From IMG/VR virus record IMGVR_UViG_3300035661_004723, positions 1-39,575 of that record: DNA of 39,575 bases; one strand, 5' to 3'. The notes below the pieces were generated by a model that ran no database searches, was not told where the DNA came from, and saw only the letters and a list, made by a program, of their open reading frames with translations. The position numbers and the translations under genes were made by a program. Source of the DNA: a virus. This document shows, piece by piece, positions 7,928 to 16,452 of this stretch. The stretch's first letter is position 1, and every line of letters begins with the position of its first letter.

Positions 7928-9006
7928 GGCGCGACGTCCCAGGTGATGACGCCCAGCTGCGGCAGTTGTGCGGCCGGTGGCACGATGGCGGTGGTCGGCG
8001 ACAGCAATTCGTGATGGTCTTCGCCAACCGCGACGCTGATCGCTGCCCTGAGACGGGACAGGTAAAGGACGCCGCCGGGTTCGGCTTCGCGGGTGAAGAA
8101 GTCGGTCAGTTCGGCTGTCACTGCGGTGCGCGTCGCTGTGGTATCCGGCGTCAGCCGGATTGTCAGGGCCACCGGATAGATGGTTGGGCCAAAGACATAG
8201 ACTTGTGCCGTGACCGGCCGCACCGCGTTGATATGTGCTTGGACCGCCGCAATGTCGGCCGCTGACGGAATGGCATAGCCGGTGCCGGCCTTGATCAGGA
8301 ACGCAAGGCCAACCGTACCCAATCCCATCCAGCCCGGATATACCCAGACCTTGCCCACGGCCACGCCAGCCACGTCCTGCGCCCAAGCGAGATAATCATA
8401 ATCGGCGCCACCCTGCGGCGGCTTTTGCATCCGGGTGATGACACGCGTCCGCAAATCGTCGTCGCTTTCGAGATCGGCGCCCGTCGTCAGGCCATTGCCT
8501 GAGACATCGGCGACAACCAGCGCCTGGCTTTGAATGCCGGCGATCGGCGCCACCAATGTCAATTTGCTGCCTGTCGGCGTATTGCCGGCGGCACCCGGCA
8601 CCGATGCAGTCACCGCGACGTCGATGGTTACGGCCGTCAGCGTGGCATCCGCGACAGTTACAAAGCGAACATCGTCGGAACGTCGCAAGAGCGACCCGGC
8701 TGGGATCAGCGTGCCGATAAGGCCGGTAAAGCGAATAGTGCCAATAGCCGGTGTCGCCGACCGGCGCTGAATACCCCACAAGCTGGCGTGCCGCTCCAAG
8801 ATTTCGGCTTCGGCCGTATCCGGCAGGATCTGGTTTGAAATCCAGTCCAGATGTTCATGCAGCGAATAACTGGCAACGCTCATGGCCCGCACAAGGACGC
8901 CCTCGACCGAGCGCCGTGTCCGCGCATCGGCACCCGGCAAGGCGGACTCGATCTCTGCCGCCAGCCGGTCTCTGATTTGCTGCGGTGTCGGCCGATTAAA
9001 TGGCAT
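7924..9006 (-). CDS. Mu gp47-like baseplate wedge protein (baseplate J family)
   Basis: 360-aa baseplate wedge component, homologous to P2 gpJ and Mu gp47. It begins MPFNRPTPQQIRDRLAAEIESALPGADAR, typical of the family, and contains the DLESDDDLRTRVITRMQKPPQGGADYDYLAWAQ region where these proteins are best conserved. Wedges join the tail tube/sheath to the fibres and drive sheath contraction. It lies between gp46-like and gp48-like genes in exact Mu order. Confidence 0.95.
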   Translation of the reverse strand: MPFNRPTPQQIRDRLAAEIESALPGADARTRRSVEGVLVRAMSVASYSLHEHLDWISNQILPDTAEAEILERHASLWGIQRRSATPAIGTIRFTGLIGTLIPAGSLLRRSDDVRFVTVADATLTAVTIDVAVTASVPGAAGNTPTGSKLTLVAPIAGIQSQALVVADVSGNGLTTGADLESDDDLRTRVITRMQKPPQGGADYDYLAWAQDVAGVAVGKVWVYPGWMGLGTVGLAFLIKAGTGYAIPSAADIAAVQAHINAVRPVTAQVYVFGPTIYPVALTIRLTPDTTATRTAVTAELTDFFTREAEPGGVLYLSRLRAAISVAVGEDHHELLSPTTAIVPPAAQLPQLGVITWDVAP

Positions 9007-9456
9007 TTAAACCCCACCCGTTGCGACGTTGACTTTCTGTGTGACGGCCGTGCCATCGGCCTGAAAGATGACGATCTCGACGCCGAGGATGCCCATCGCG
9101 ACCCATTCCGCGGTGACGTCGACCCGGACAGCCAGGCCGTCGTCGATCAGCCAGGCCAGCGCCTCGCGGCAGTATTCTTCGGCCCGCCGACGCGTCTCCT
9201 CGGTCTGTTTCTCGCGCTTGAGCAACCACAGGCGCGAGCCGATGCGATCGCCTTCCGTATCGGCCAGCGCATCGCCAAGCCAGCCACGACGGTCACCATC
9301 GGAATTATTCGGCAGTGGATCATCGGCCCGCGCCCGACGATCAGAGAACAGGCTGATTAGGACGCTGGTGGTGAGCGTGTCGTCTTGCGCCAGGCCTGAT
9401 GGACCAAGGTCGAGATCGCCGGACAGCGAAGCGGTATCAAAGGCAATTGCGATCAT
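9007..9456 (-). CDS. Mu gp46-like baseplate protein
   Basis: 149-aa baseplate wedge protein of the Mu gp46 family (equivalent to P2 gpW). The start is placed at 9456 (MIAIAFDTASLSGDLDL), overlapping the upstream PAAR gene by ATGA. The conserved features are SVLISLFSDRRARADD, RRGWLGDALAD and EYCREALAWLIDDGLA. These match the family pattern of a T4 gp25-like fold. The next gene starts right after its stop. Confidence 0.9.
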   Translation of the reverse strand: MIAIAFDTASLSGDLDLGPSGLAQDDTLTTSVLISLFSDRRARADDPLPNNSDGDRRGWLGDALADTEGDRIGSRLWLLKREKQTEETRRRAEEYCREALAWLIDDGLAVRVDVTAEWVAMGILGVEIVIFQADGTAVTQKVNVATGGV

Positions 9457-9728
9457 GGCGATATCCGAAACCAGGGGCGGCCGCTCGTGGCGTGACCGCA
9501 CACCGCGTGATGTCCTTGACGACAAACCGGGATGTTGCCGACCCGGAACCAGCCAGAGCCTTCAACCATCGGCGGTGGCGGCGAATGAGGCGGGTCGCCA
9601 TGTGCCTGCACCAGGTCGCCGATCACGACGATTGGCTGGTTCTCTACCCGAAACCAGGTGTTGACCTCGGTCATCTGCGGACCACCGCAGACATCGAGCG
9701 AATGAACCGCAACGCCAAGACCGGTCAT
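9453..9728 (-). CDS. PAAR-like tail spike tip protein
   Basis: 91-aa protein with the small Gly/Pro/His-rich layout of PAAR proteins. Two repeats, WFRVENQPIVVIGDLVQAHG and WFRVGNIPVCRQGHHAVCGH, carry the histidines and cysteines that could bind a metal ion at the tip. PAAR proteins sharpen the spike on contractile tails and type VI secretion needles. It lies between the gp45-like spike gene and the gp46-like wedge gene, coupled to both by four-base overlaps, so its place at the spike tip is well supported. In Mu itself the tip is built into gp45, so a separate gene is a difference from Mu. Confidence 0.8.
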   Translation of the reverse strand: MTGLGVAVHSLDVCGGPQMTEVNTWFRVENQPIVVIGDLVQAHGDPPHSPPPPMVEGSGWFRVGNIPVCRQGHHAVCGHATSGRPWFRISP

Positions 9729-10207
9729 GACTGCACCGCCAGGAAATCTGGCGTCACCAGTTTGGTGCCCGTTGGCGTCATGGTCAGCGTGCTGGCGCCA
9801 CTGCCGACATTGATGGTGAATTTCTGGCCGGCGTGGATCTCGATTTCCTGATTGCGCTTGAGCACAATCCGGTGGCCGCCGTCGCTTTGGTCTTCATCGG
9901 TATAGAGTGCCACTTCGCCTTCCGCCAGCGATTGCAGGCGATAGCGGCGATCATCAATCGCGATGACAATGGGATGGTCGCGGTTTCCCGCCAGGAACAT
10001 GACGGCCGCCTCTGCACCTGGATGTGGGTGAGAGGTGTAGCCGTATTGCTGGAAGCGCTCGACGCTGTCGCGGGTTTCCTTGGCCAGCAATGACACCTGG
10101 ACGCGCTGCAAGCCGGCGTCGTCGTTGATCACCTGCAGAACCGCGCGACCAAGCATCAGCATGACGCGCTGGCGAAGGGGTTCGAGGAGACGTTGCACCG
10201 CCTTCAT
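9725..10207 (-). CDS. Mu gp45-like baseplate spike protein
   Basis: 160-aa central spike of the baseplate (Mu gp45, P2 gpV type). The start at 10207 (MKAVQRLLEPLRQRVMLMLGRAVLQ) overlaps the upstream stop by ATGA. It has an OB-fold-like N-terminal region with GYTSHPHPGAEAAVMFLAGNRDHPIVI, a strong family signature, and a beta-helical C-terminus (EIHAGQKFTINVGSGASTLTMTPTG). It is somewhat shorter than Mu gp45 and lacks an obvious metal-binding tip, which fits with the separate PAAR gene next to it. Confidence 0.92.
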   Translation of the reverse strand: MKAVQRLLEPLRQRVMLMLGRAVLQVINDDAGLQRVQVSLLAKETRDSVERFQQYGYTSHPHPGAEAAVMFLAGNRDHPIVIAIDDRRYRLQSLAEGEVALYTDEDQSDGGHRIVLKRNQEIEIHAGQKFTINVGSGASTLTMTPTGTKLVTPDFLAVQS

Positions 10208-11280
10208 ATCCCCTCCCACAATCCCGTGCCCGCCGACGCCTCATCCGGTTCCGGCAGCAGGTCATAGGCATCTGGCAACGAAAGCTGCAATTCGGTCTGG
10301 CTTCCATCCAGTGTCAGCGCAAAGCTCACGGATACGACCAGCATGTCGAAATCGATATCGAGATAATCGTCCTTCACGCGCACCATCGTGTTTGGCCGCC
10401 AGAGGCTACCGCCATCATCCCGCCACCCAGCAACGCGATAGACGACGTTGCGCGACCGACCGCGCGCAACCCGGACTTCCCATTGCGCGCGCTCTTGCAG
10501 GCTGACACCATTGCCGGCCTGTTCCGCTAAGATCACGGTCGGTCGATAGCGGGTAATGGTCCCATCCTTGGCGCGACCTTCCGGTGACGTGATCTGCGTA
10601 CCGTCCAGCCAGTCGGCACCTTCCTGTTGACCTCGGACAACGGTGAGGCTGAAGCGATCGCGATAGCTGAAGGTGCCGCGCCCGCCCTTGATGTTTCGCC
10701 CCAGTTCCAACGATCCGCTGGCGCGGCCGCCTTTGCCCGCACGGGTAAGGACCAGACCGCCCTTGCCGTCGCCATTTGGCAGCAAGGCACGATGCCGGCA
10801 GGCGCGCTCAATCGCCGCCCAAGCGGTTTCGCCAGGCTGGACAGCAAACCGAGCAAACGGTGCGCCAATATCCGCTTCGGCGTTGACGCTGACGCCGTAG
10901 GGCGCACAAATCTGCTGCGCAAAATCCAGCAGCGTGAGATTGAGGAACTCAGCGGTGCCATCGACGGCCGCAGCACCATCGACCAGGTCGCCGACCTTAT
11001 CGCGGCCAACGACCGTAACCGTGTGCTGGTCAACGTCATAGTCGGTGGTTACGTCGTCTACGTAGCCAACGAGGATTGTATCGCCAGTTGCCGACAACGT
11101 GCAGGGAGCACCCGGCCGGATTACCCGTCGCGTCGGCTGATCCTTCCACTTTTCTGTGACCTTGAGCGTGAAAGCCAAGGCACCTTGCTCGATTGAGCGC
11201 ACCACCTGGACTTCCTTCCACCCGCCATAGAGGGCGCCATCAACGGCCAAGCGGATATCTTCGCGCTTGATTTCAGCCAT
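10204..11280 (-). CDS. Mu gp44-like baseplate hub protein
   Basis: 358-aa hub protein of the Mu gpP/gp44 family (P2 gpD related). It begins MAEIKREDIRLAVDGALYGGWKEVQVVRSIEQG and contains the family motif IRPGAPCTLSATGDTILVGYVDD and a middle region with GDKVGDLVDGAAAV-type sequence. The hub joins the tail tube to the spike. It overlaps the upstream gp43-like gene by eight bases and is coupled to gp45 by ATGA. Confidence 0.92.
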   Translation of the reverse strand: MAEIKREDIRLAVDGALYGGWKEVQVVRSIEQGALAFTLKVTEKWKDQPTRRVIRPGAPCTLSATGDTILVGYVDDVTTDYDVDQHTVTVVGRDKVGDLVDGAAAVDGTAEFLNLTLLDFAQQICAPYGVSVNAEADIGAPFARFAVQPGETAWAAIERACRHRALLPNGDGKGGLVLTRAGKGGRASGSLELGRNIKGGRGTFSYRDRFSLTVVRGQQEGADWLDGTQITSPEGRAKDGTITRYRPTVILAEQAGNGVSLQERAQWEVRVARGRSRNVVYRVAGWRDDGGSLWRPNTMVRVKDDYLDIDFDMLVVSVSFALTLDGSQTELQLSLPDAYDLLPEPDEASAGTGLWEGI

Positions 11281-12517
11281 TAATCAGGACCTCCAAGGGC
11301 CGGCCGCCTGAAACGAAGCCGGGATGGCGGACGCGGTTACGCCGACGCAGATCCTCTTGCCGGTCAAACAAGGTGGTCAGATTGTCGCCATCGATCCGGT
11401 AGGCAATGAGTGGTGCCGGCAGCGTGACGGGCGGCAAATAGGTTGCGAGTTTTGGCAGCGGCGCCGCGCGAATGCCGACATCCTTGACGGTCGCGGCGCG
11501 GAGATCCGTGGCCGTACGCCAGGTGTTGTCCCATTTGGCATTGCCGGCGGTGTCGGCCGCGTCGTCGAGGTCGCCGGCCACCTTGTCCCGCCAGGCGATG
11601 GCCTGGTCGCGACTGTCCCAGCCCGCGACTGATCCGGTGCGGGCCGCTTCGATCGCGGACGTCACCTGCGCCAGGGCAATCAAGCTTTGCTGATTGACGG
11701 CCGCGCGCTTCCATGACGGTGTGACACCGGCTGGTGGATCTTCCAGACTGCGCAAGCCGGACGGATCGGCCAACGAAATAAGGCTGTTGCTTGCTTGCAG
11801 CGTCGGCTTGGTCCGCACGCCTTTGAACGCGAACAAGTCGGCAATCTGAGTGCCCAGCGAAACCGTGTCTTGCAAGCCGGCTGGCCCGATGGTCGATAAG
11901 GCCGTGGCGGTCGATGCGAGGTTGCCTTGTGACAGATCGGACGTAAGGCCGGCGCCGCGCATGGTGCCGAGCGTCAAGCCCGTCATCGACTTGATGACGC
12001 GGATGGCGTGTTCAACGACGAAGTCCTGGACGTCATCAACCGTGAAATTCTGCGAGAAGTCCCTGATTGCCGCATCGCGCGCGGCCGTGGCACTGCGATC
12101 GACCGTGGCGGCCGTGTCGATCTGGGTGACGGGCGACTGTGGACCACCCGCCAGTTGGAAGGTGACAGAGATCCGCGCAACGCGGCCCTCGCGGCTGCTT
12201 GTCTTTGTATGGACCTCGCCGACCACCACAACGTCCAACTCGCCATACCATGGATGCACCAGGCGGCCGGTGCTGGTATCGTCGAGCGCCGTCTCAAAGC
12301 GCGTGACCTGGTCGTTGAGGTCATCGCCAATCAGGATGGCCTCTATGGCGAAGGTGCGTGGCAGCTTGCCGATGAACTCGTGGCTGACGTCATCGCGGAG
12401 CGGGAATTCATGCGTGATCGTTCGCGGGCCAAATGCCTTATCTGAACTGTCAACATCGAATGGCACGCCCCGGAAGCTGGCCGGTCGCAGGGTATCAAGC
12501 CATGACTTACCGGTCAT
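11273..12517 (-). CDS. Mu gpN/gp43-like tail protein (DNA circulation N-terminal domain)
   Basis: 414-aa protein. Residues about 7-95 (LDTLRPASFRGVPFDVDSSDK ... HEFPLRDD, VHPWYGELDVVV) match the so-called DNA circularization N-terminal domain of Mu gpN. In Mu this protein forms part of the tail/baseplate hub connection; the older circularization name is historical. The C-terminal part ends with a helix-rich region (LFDRQEDLRRRNRVRHPGFVSG), typical of the family. It overlaps the tape measure stop by 11 bases and follows it in Mu order. Confidence 0.9.
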   Translation of the reverse strand: MTGKSWLDTLRPASFRGVPFDVDSSDKAFGPRTITHEFPLRDDVSHEFIGKLPRTFAIEAILIGDDLNDQVTRFETALDDTSTGRLVHPWYGELDVVVVGEVHTKTSSREGRVARISVTFQLAGGPQSPVTQIDTAATVDRSATAARDAAIRDFSQNFTVDDVQDFVVEHAIRVIKSMTGLTLGTMRGAGLTSDLSQGNLASTATALSTIGPAGLQDTVSLGTQIADLFAFKGVRTKPTLQASNSLISLADPSGLRSLEDPPAGVTPSWKRAAVNQQSLIALAQVTSAIEAARTGSVAGWDSRDQAIAWRDKVAGDLDDAADTAGNAKWDNTWRTATDLRAATVKDVGIRAAPLPKLATYLPPVTLPAPLIAYRIDGDNLTTLFDRQEDLRRRNRVRHPGFVSGGRPLEVLING

Positions 12518-14177
12518 ACATCACCCGGCCGTTATCGACGCGATAGTCCATGCGGTTATCGTCGGATCGCGCCTTAACTTGGACACGATTATCCATGACA
12601 TCCACTCTGATGGTGCCACTGGCGTCGAGCCGCGCCACGCCTGATGCGGTACGGACGTTAGCGGCGCCAAGTGATCCGGCACCCCTTCCGTGCGCGACGG
12701 CCGGCGCGGCAGAACCTCCACCGGTGATCGAGCCGAATACTGACTTGCCAAGGTCAATCGCCGACTGGAGCTTGGTGATAATTGGTGTGATGAAATCAGA
12801 AATCGCCCGGAAGGCTTTCAAGATGCCATCGACGAATGACTTTTCCAGCCATTCAACGAAGCCGTTAAATGTGTCTTTAATCCCCGACCAAAGCTTGTCG
12901 AACCATGGACCAATCTTGTCCCAATTGGCATAGATGAGGTAGACGGCGGCCGCCAGGGCGGCAATGGCCGTGATCACCAGGCCAATAGGGTTGGCCGCGA
13001 GTGCGATGTTGAAAGCCTCAACGATGCCGATGCCAAAGCGCAAGGCGCTAAAGAATGCTGTGGCAGTCTCGATGAGTGGCGCCAGGGCAAAGGCGGCCAG
13101 TCGCACAGTCGTCGCGGCAATGGCCTTTCCAAAGCCACCAAAGGCCAAGGTCAATTGTGCCAAGGCGATCAGCAGCTTCCCGCCCGCGACGACAGCTATC
13201 GCCGCCAGCGCAGCATTGACCGGGCCGAGCCACTGCACCAGGCGTTGGAGGATGTTGATTAGCGGTGTGAGCTTCTGATAGAGATCCTGCACCGCGCTGG
13301 TGGCCCGATCGACAACGCCGGGTATTGCTTCGATAAAGTCACTGACGCGGGTGGCGATGAGTTCACGATTGGCCGAGATCCAATCCGTCATGCGGCCGAT
13401 GAGCGGTGTCAACACCGGCAGCAGTTTGGTCGCAATGGCATTCCGCACGCCATATGCCGAGGTGACTAGCCGATCGAGGCTGTCATTGAAATCGCCGGCC
13501 GCGCCAACTGCTTCGTCGGACAGGACGGCACCGAACCGGTGCGCCTCGTCCTTCCAAGCGGCGAGGCCCTTGGCGCCACCGTTCATCATCTGGATGAGTT
13601 TGACACCGGCATCACCAAAGATTGCCATTGCGAGCGCCGATTTCTTGGCACCGTCCGGCATCTTTGCAAACTTGTCGGCGATCTCCGCGAAGATTTGGTC
13701 GGTGGGCTTCAGCTTACCATTGGTGTCCTTGAGCGTCACGCCAAGGCGCCGGAAGTTGGTCGCCATGGTCTGGTTCCCGGTCGCGGCATCGACGACCTGC
13801 TTGTTGAGAACACGCAGGCCGTCCGCCAATTCTTCCGGGCTTGAGCCGTTCATCTTCGCGGCGTAACCCAGTTCCTGGAAAGACGTCGCCGATAGCCCGA
13901 TCTTTTGCGACATGTCATTGGCTGCGTCGCCTGCATCTGCCGCACTCTTGATCAATGCGAATAGGCCGCCGCCAATCACCCCGACGGCGGCGGTCACCCG
14001 CATGGCGGCCTCCCGAGCTTCCTTTGCGACGTTGCCAAAGGCGCTCCCCAGCTTCTGGCCGGCAGCGATGATCTTGCCAAATCCCATCTCGCTGTTGAGG
14101 CGACCAACTCGCCGTGCGATCTCATTCACCGGCTTGGTGAGACGATCAACAGCTTCGAGGATGACACTGAGTTTCAC
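12507..14177 (-). CDS. Tail tape measure protein (Mu gp42-like)
   Basis: 556-aa tape measure that sets tail length. Conserved N-terminal block KSAADAGDAANDMSQKIGLSATSFQELGYAAKMNG is diagnostic for the family. Several hydrophobic segments lie at about 330-430 (VAGGKLLIALAQLTLAF, GLVITAIAALAAAVYLIYA), as in other tape measures that cross the host membrane. It starts with GTG at 14177, three bases after the -1-frame stop of the chaperone fusion, so its translation is probably linked to the end of that frame. It is short for the family, implying a short tail. Confidence 0.93.
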   Translation of the reverse strand: MKLSVILEAVDRLTKPVNEIARRVGRLNSEMGFGKIIAAGQKLGSAFGNVAKEAREAAMRVTAAVGVIGGGLFALIKSAADAGDAANDMSQKIGLSATSFQELGYAAKMNGSSPEELADGLRVLNKQVVDAATGNQTMATNFRRLGVTLKDTNGKLKPTDQIFAEIADKFAKMPDGAKKSALAMAIFGDAGVKLIQMMNGGAKGLAAWKDEAHRFGAVLSDEAVGAAGDFNDSLDRLVTSAYGVRNAIATKLLPVLTPLIGRMTDWISANRELIATRVSDFIEAIPGVVDRATSAVQDLYQKLTPLINILQRLVQWLGPVNAALAAIAVVAGGKLLIALAQLTLAFGGFGKAIAATTVRLAAFALAPLIETATAFFSALRFGIGIVEAFNIALAANPIGLVITAIAALAAAVYLIYANWDKIGPWFDKLWSGIKDTFNGFVEWLEKSFVDGILKAFRAISDFITPIITKLQSAIDLGKSVFGSITGGGSAAPAVAHGRGAGSLGAANVRTASGVARLDASGTIRVDVMDNRVQVKARSDDNRMDYRVDNGRVMYDR

Positions 14178-14179
14178 GG

Positions 14180-14595
14180 CTACATGCTCTCTCTAAGGCG
14201 ACGCTGCCAGTTCCTTGCTCGATCGAACCAGAACGTCAGGCGCTCTGGTCCCCAGGTGTCGATGTCGGGGGGATATCCGAAGCTTCCTGCGATGACTTCA
14301 AGGCACTCGTCCCAGTCCGCAGGGAAGCTGGCAAAAAACTTTCGACGGCTTCCATGACTGCCATGCCGTCCTCAAGGCAAAGGTCATCGACTTCCTTGAG
14401 TGACAAGCGCGTCGCCCTTGACGTCAGGTGGCGAAGCAAGGTGCCGGGGTTATCCTTGCCGCCGGCACCATCGATCGCGTTGAGCAGATCGCCGGTCTTC
14501 AGCCGGCGAACCATCACCTTGTCGACTTTGTCCAGGACCTCGTCGCCGTCCTTGGCCTTGCGTTCCAACGGCTCGGTTAAGTTGACGATCTTCAT
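14180..14595 (-). CDS. Tail assembly chaperone, -1 frameshift fusion product
   Basis: Predicted 138-aa fusion: 88 residues in frame 0, then a -1 shift at T TTT TTG (14338-14332) and 50 more codons to TAG at 14182-14180. The extension reads ASFPADWDECLEVIAGSFG, then YPPDIDTWGPERLTFWFDRA, then RNWQRRLRESM. It has dense Trp, aromatic and charged residues and no start codon of its own near its beginning. This matches the lambda G/GT arrangement of a short and a long chaperone sharing an N-terminus. The shift itself is inferred; the slippery site and the open -1 frame are seen directly. Confidence 0.82.
14236..14595 (-). CDS. Tail assembly chaperone, zero-frame product (Mu gp41-like)
   Basis: 119-aa protein between the tail tube and tape measure genes, the invariant place of tail assembly chaperones. 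It begins MKIVNLTEPLERKAKDGDEVLDKVDKVMVRRL, a typical opening of the Mu-type gp41 family. These proteins coat the tape measure while the tail is built. Codons 86-88 (AGT TTT TTG) contain a slippery heptamer; the last 31 residues past it (PASLRTGTSALKSSQ ...) look like poorly conserved read-through, whereas the -1 frame encodes a well-formed Trp-rich domain. The start overlaps the tube gene stop by four bases. Confidence 0.88.
   Translation of the reverse strand: MKIVNLTEPLERKAKDGDEVLDKVDKVMVRRLKTGDLLNAIDGAGGKDNPGTLLRHLTSRATRLSLKEVDDLCLEDGMAVMEAVESFLPASLRTGTSALKSSQEASDIPPTSTPGDQSA
14332..14338 (-). other. Slippery heptamer for programmed -1 frameshift
   Basis: T TTT TTG in exact zero-frame phase within the tail chaperone gene, fitting the X XXY YYZ rule. 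Both tRNAs can re-pair after a one-base slip (TTT to TTT, TTG to TTT). The -1 frame is then open for 50 codons up to three bases before the tape measure start. Confidence 0.82.
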
Positions 14596-14966
14596 GCCGC
14601 CATCTCCTGCGCCGGATCGCCAGCAAAGTTGAGCGAGACGTTGCCGCCGGCACCGTCCTTCATCGTGGGCGGTTCGGTGATGAAGGCGTTAGAAATGACG
14701 AAGGATTGCCCGGTATCCGCTTCAAAGATGATGGTGGCACCAGTCACGTTGCGGAGATCCGCTAGCGACATGCCGGTCATCAAGGCTGTCTCGCAAGCCA
14801 AGGTTCCCGGCGCCGTCTCTTCCGCATAGCCGACCTTTTTGCCAACGATGACAGTGTTCCGCTTTACGCCGCCGACATCCAGGGTTGCCCCGGCTGCGGT
14901 CTCCCATACTTGCCCGTCAACGCGGATCGTCGCGCGGCCAAGGAACTTATTGCCCGTGATTGCCAT
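14592..14966 (-). CDS. Tail tube protein (Mu gpM-like)
   Basis: 124-aa tube subunit, forming the inner rigid tube of the contractile tail. The sequence MAITGNKFLGRATIRVDGQVWETAAGATLDVGGVKR, with a central MTGMSLADLRNVTGATIIFEADTGQSFVI and the C-terminal FAGDPAQEM, follows the Mu tail tube family closely in length and pattern. It follows the sheath gene after a 13-nt spacer holding GGAGA. It is coupled to the chaperone gene by a four-base overlap. Confidence 0.93.
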   Translation of the reverse strand: MAITGNKFLGRATIRVDGQVWETAAGATLDVGGVKRNTVIVGKKVGYAEETAPGTLACETALMTGMSLADLRNVTGATIIFEADTGQSFVISNAFITEPPTMKDGAGGNVSLNFAGDPAQEMAA

Positions 14967-14979
14967 TTAACGTTTCTCC

Positions 14980-16446
14980 TCAGAGACGGAACTGAATGCG
15001 ACCCGCGAAGATGCGGAGCTGGTTGACGATGTTCGGCGGCACCAGCGCGTTGACCCGGTTCGGGTCGTTGGGGTCTATCTCGACGATGATATCGTTCTTG
15101 AATTGGTCGATATCTTCGGCCAGCCCCTGATCTTCCCAGTTCTTGAACCGCGCGATGATTTCGGCCCGCAAGGTCTTCGGTGTCACCACCGCCTGGCCGC
15201 GTGAGAAGTTGGTCCCGTCGCGCGCCAGCTTGTGACGCGGATACTTCAAGGCAATGAAGTTGCGGAGGTCGTAGCGCAACAAGGCCAGCGTCCGCATGGT
15301 TTCGACATCAAGGAAGCTGGCATCGGCCGCCAGGAATGCATTGGTGCGGTACATGGTGATCGATCGCTCGATGACCACATTGCCGCCGCCATCCACACGC
15401 CAGGTGGCAATGCCGGAGGACAGAAGGATATTGCGCTCCTGCAAGGTGAAGCGATCGACCACGGCCGGCGGCAGCATGCCGGGCAGCGTCAACGTCTGGA
15501 TCGGCCGCGCCGGATCGATCGATAGATAATAGGCCGCGACGCCGGCAAGGCAGGCGGCCCATTCCCATGGCGGGGTTGGCGAGTTCTTGGCGCCGATCAT
15601 GGTCACATGCGACGAGTTGCGCGTCAGGCCAAGCGTCGTCAGGGTCGAAACGGTGCCAGTAGCAGCGGTCCAAACATGACCGTCGATCATCTTCAATGGA
15701 CCGAAATTCGTGTCCATCTTGGTTTCAATCGCGGTCAGGTTAGTGGCATCAGTATAAGGGTTGACGATGTCGGTGTACCAGGCATCGCCAATCAGATCGA
15801 GGACGGGCTGTACCAGCGGGTTGCCGGTGCCAGCGGACATGCCGACAATTGCCAAGGCCAGGCCTGCCGGTAGCGCTTCCCCGATATTGTAGGAATGCCG
15901 GAGGTCGATGTAGTTGCCGCATTCGCCCTTGTGACGCGCCGTGATGGTGACGACGCCGGCAGCGGCCGAAGCGGTCACCGGCAAGGATGTCAACGCGGTG
16001 ACGGCCGCCACGACGGCCGTCGCGATCTGCGCCACGGTCTGACCGGCGGTAATCGCCACTTGGACCAGGCGCCCGGCGATATAGAGGTTGAGCGTGCCAT
16101 TGGCAGTCGGCGCGCCGGTAAAGGTCAGTGTGCCGGTTGCAAACGCACCGGCCGCGTTGTCATCGAGCGCGATGGCCCACGTCTCGGTGTAGTTGTTGGC
16201 CTTGATCAGGGCAGCCAGCATATGGCTCAGCTGCGAACCGATACCGAAATAGGCGGTGGCCTGGTCGGCGCTGGTGATCAGCTGCGGCGTCAAAGCCTGC
16301 ACGGTGCCGGCGGCCAGACGCTGGCCAATGACCAGGATCTTGGTCGGCAGACCGCTGATACCGGAGATGGCGCGCGTGTTGTCGATTTCGACATAGACGC
16401 CGGGAACGCGGATCGAAACTGGAATTGAATTGAAGGACAATGCCAT
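14980..16446 (-). CDS. Tail sheath protein (Mu gpL-like)
   Basis: 488-aa contractile sheath subunit. The N-terminus MALSFNSIPVSIRVPGVYVEIDNTRA is the classic Mu sheath opening. The middle carries the variable outer domain with many Ala/Thr residues. The C-terminal third (YPRHKLARDGTNFSRGQAVVTP, near 415-435, and NRVNALVPPNIVNQLRIFAGRIQFRL) is the conserved polymerisation region. It identifies the phage as myovirus-like. The gene is preceded by the small DUF2635 gene and followed by the tube, exactly as in Mu. Confidence 0.96.
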   Translation of the reverse strand: MALSFNSIPVSIRVPGVYVEIDNTRAISGISGLPTKILVIGQRLAAGTVQALTPQLITSADQATAYFGIGSQLSHMLAALIKANNYTETWAIALDDNAAGAFATGTLTFTGAPTANGTLNLYIAGRLVQVAITAGQTVAQIATAVVAAVTALTSLPVTASAAAGVVTITARHKGECGNYIDLRHSYNIGEALPAGLALAIVGMSAGTGNPLVQPVLDLIGDAWYTDIVNPYTDATNLTAIETKMDTNFGPLKMIDGHVWTAATGTVSTLTTLGLTRNSSHVTMIGAKNSPTPPWEWAACLAGVAAYYLSIDPARPIQTLTLPGMLPPAVVDRFTLQERNILLSSGIATWRVDGGGNVVIERSITMYRTNAFLAADASFLDVETMRTLALLRYDLRNFIALKYPRHKLARDGTNFSRGQAVVTPKTLRAEIIARFKNWEDQGLAEDIDQFKNDIIVEIDPNDPNRVNALVPPNIVNQLRIFAGRIQFRL

Positions 16447-16452
16447 CGTCTA

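Noticed and set aside
15895-16428. Plus-strand ORF of 177 codons within the sheath gene
   Set aside because: It is fully opposite the sheath coding region and is Gly/Arg/Asp-rich in a shadow pattern.
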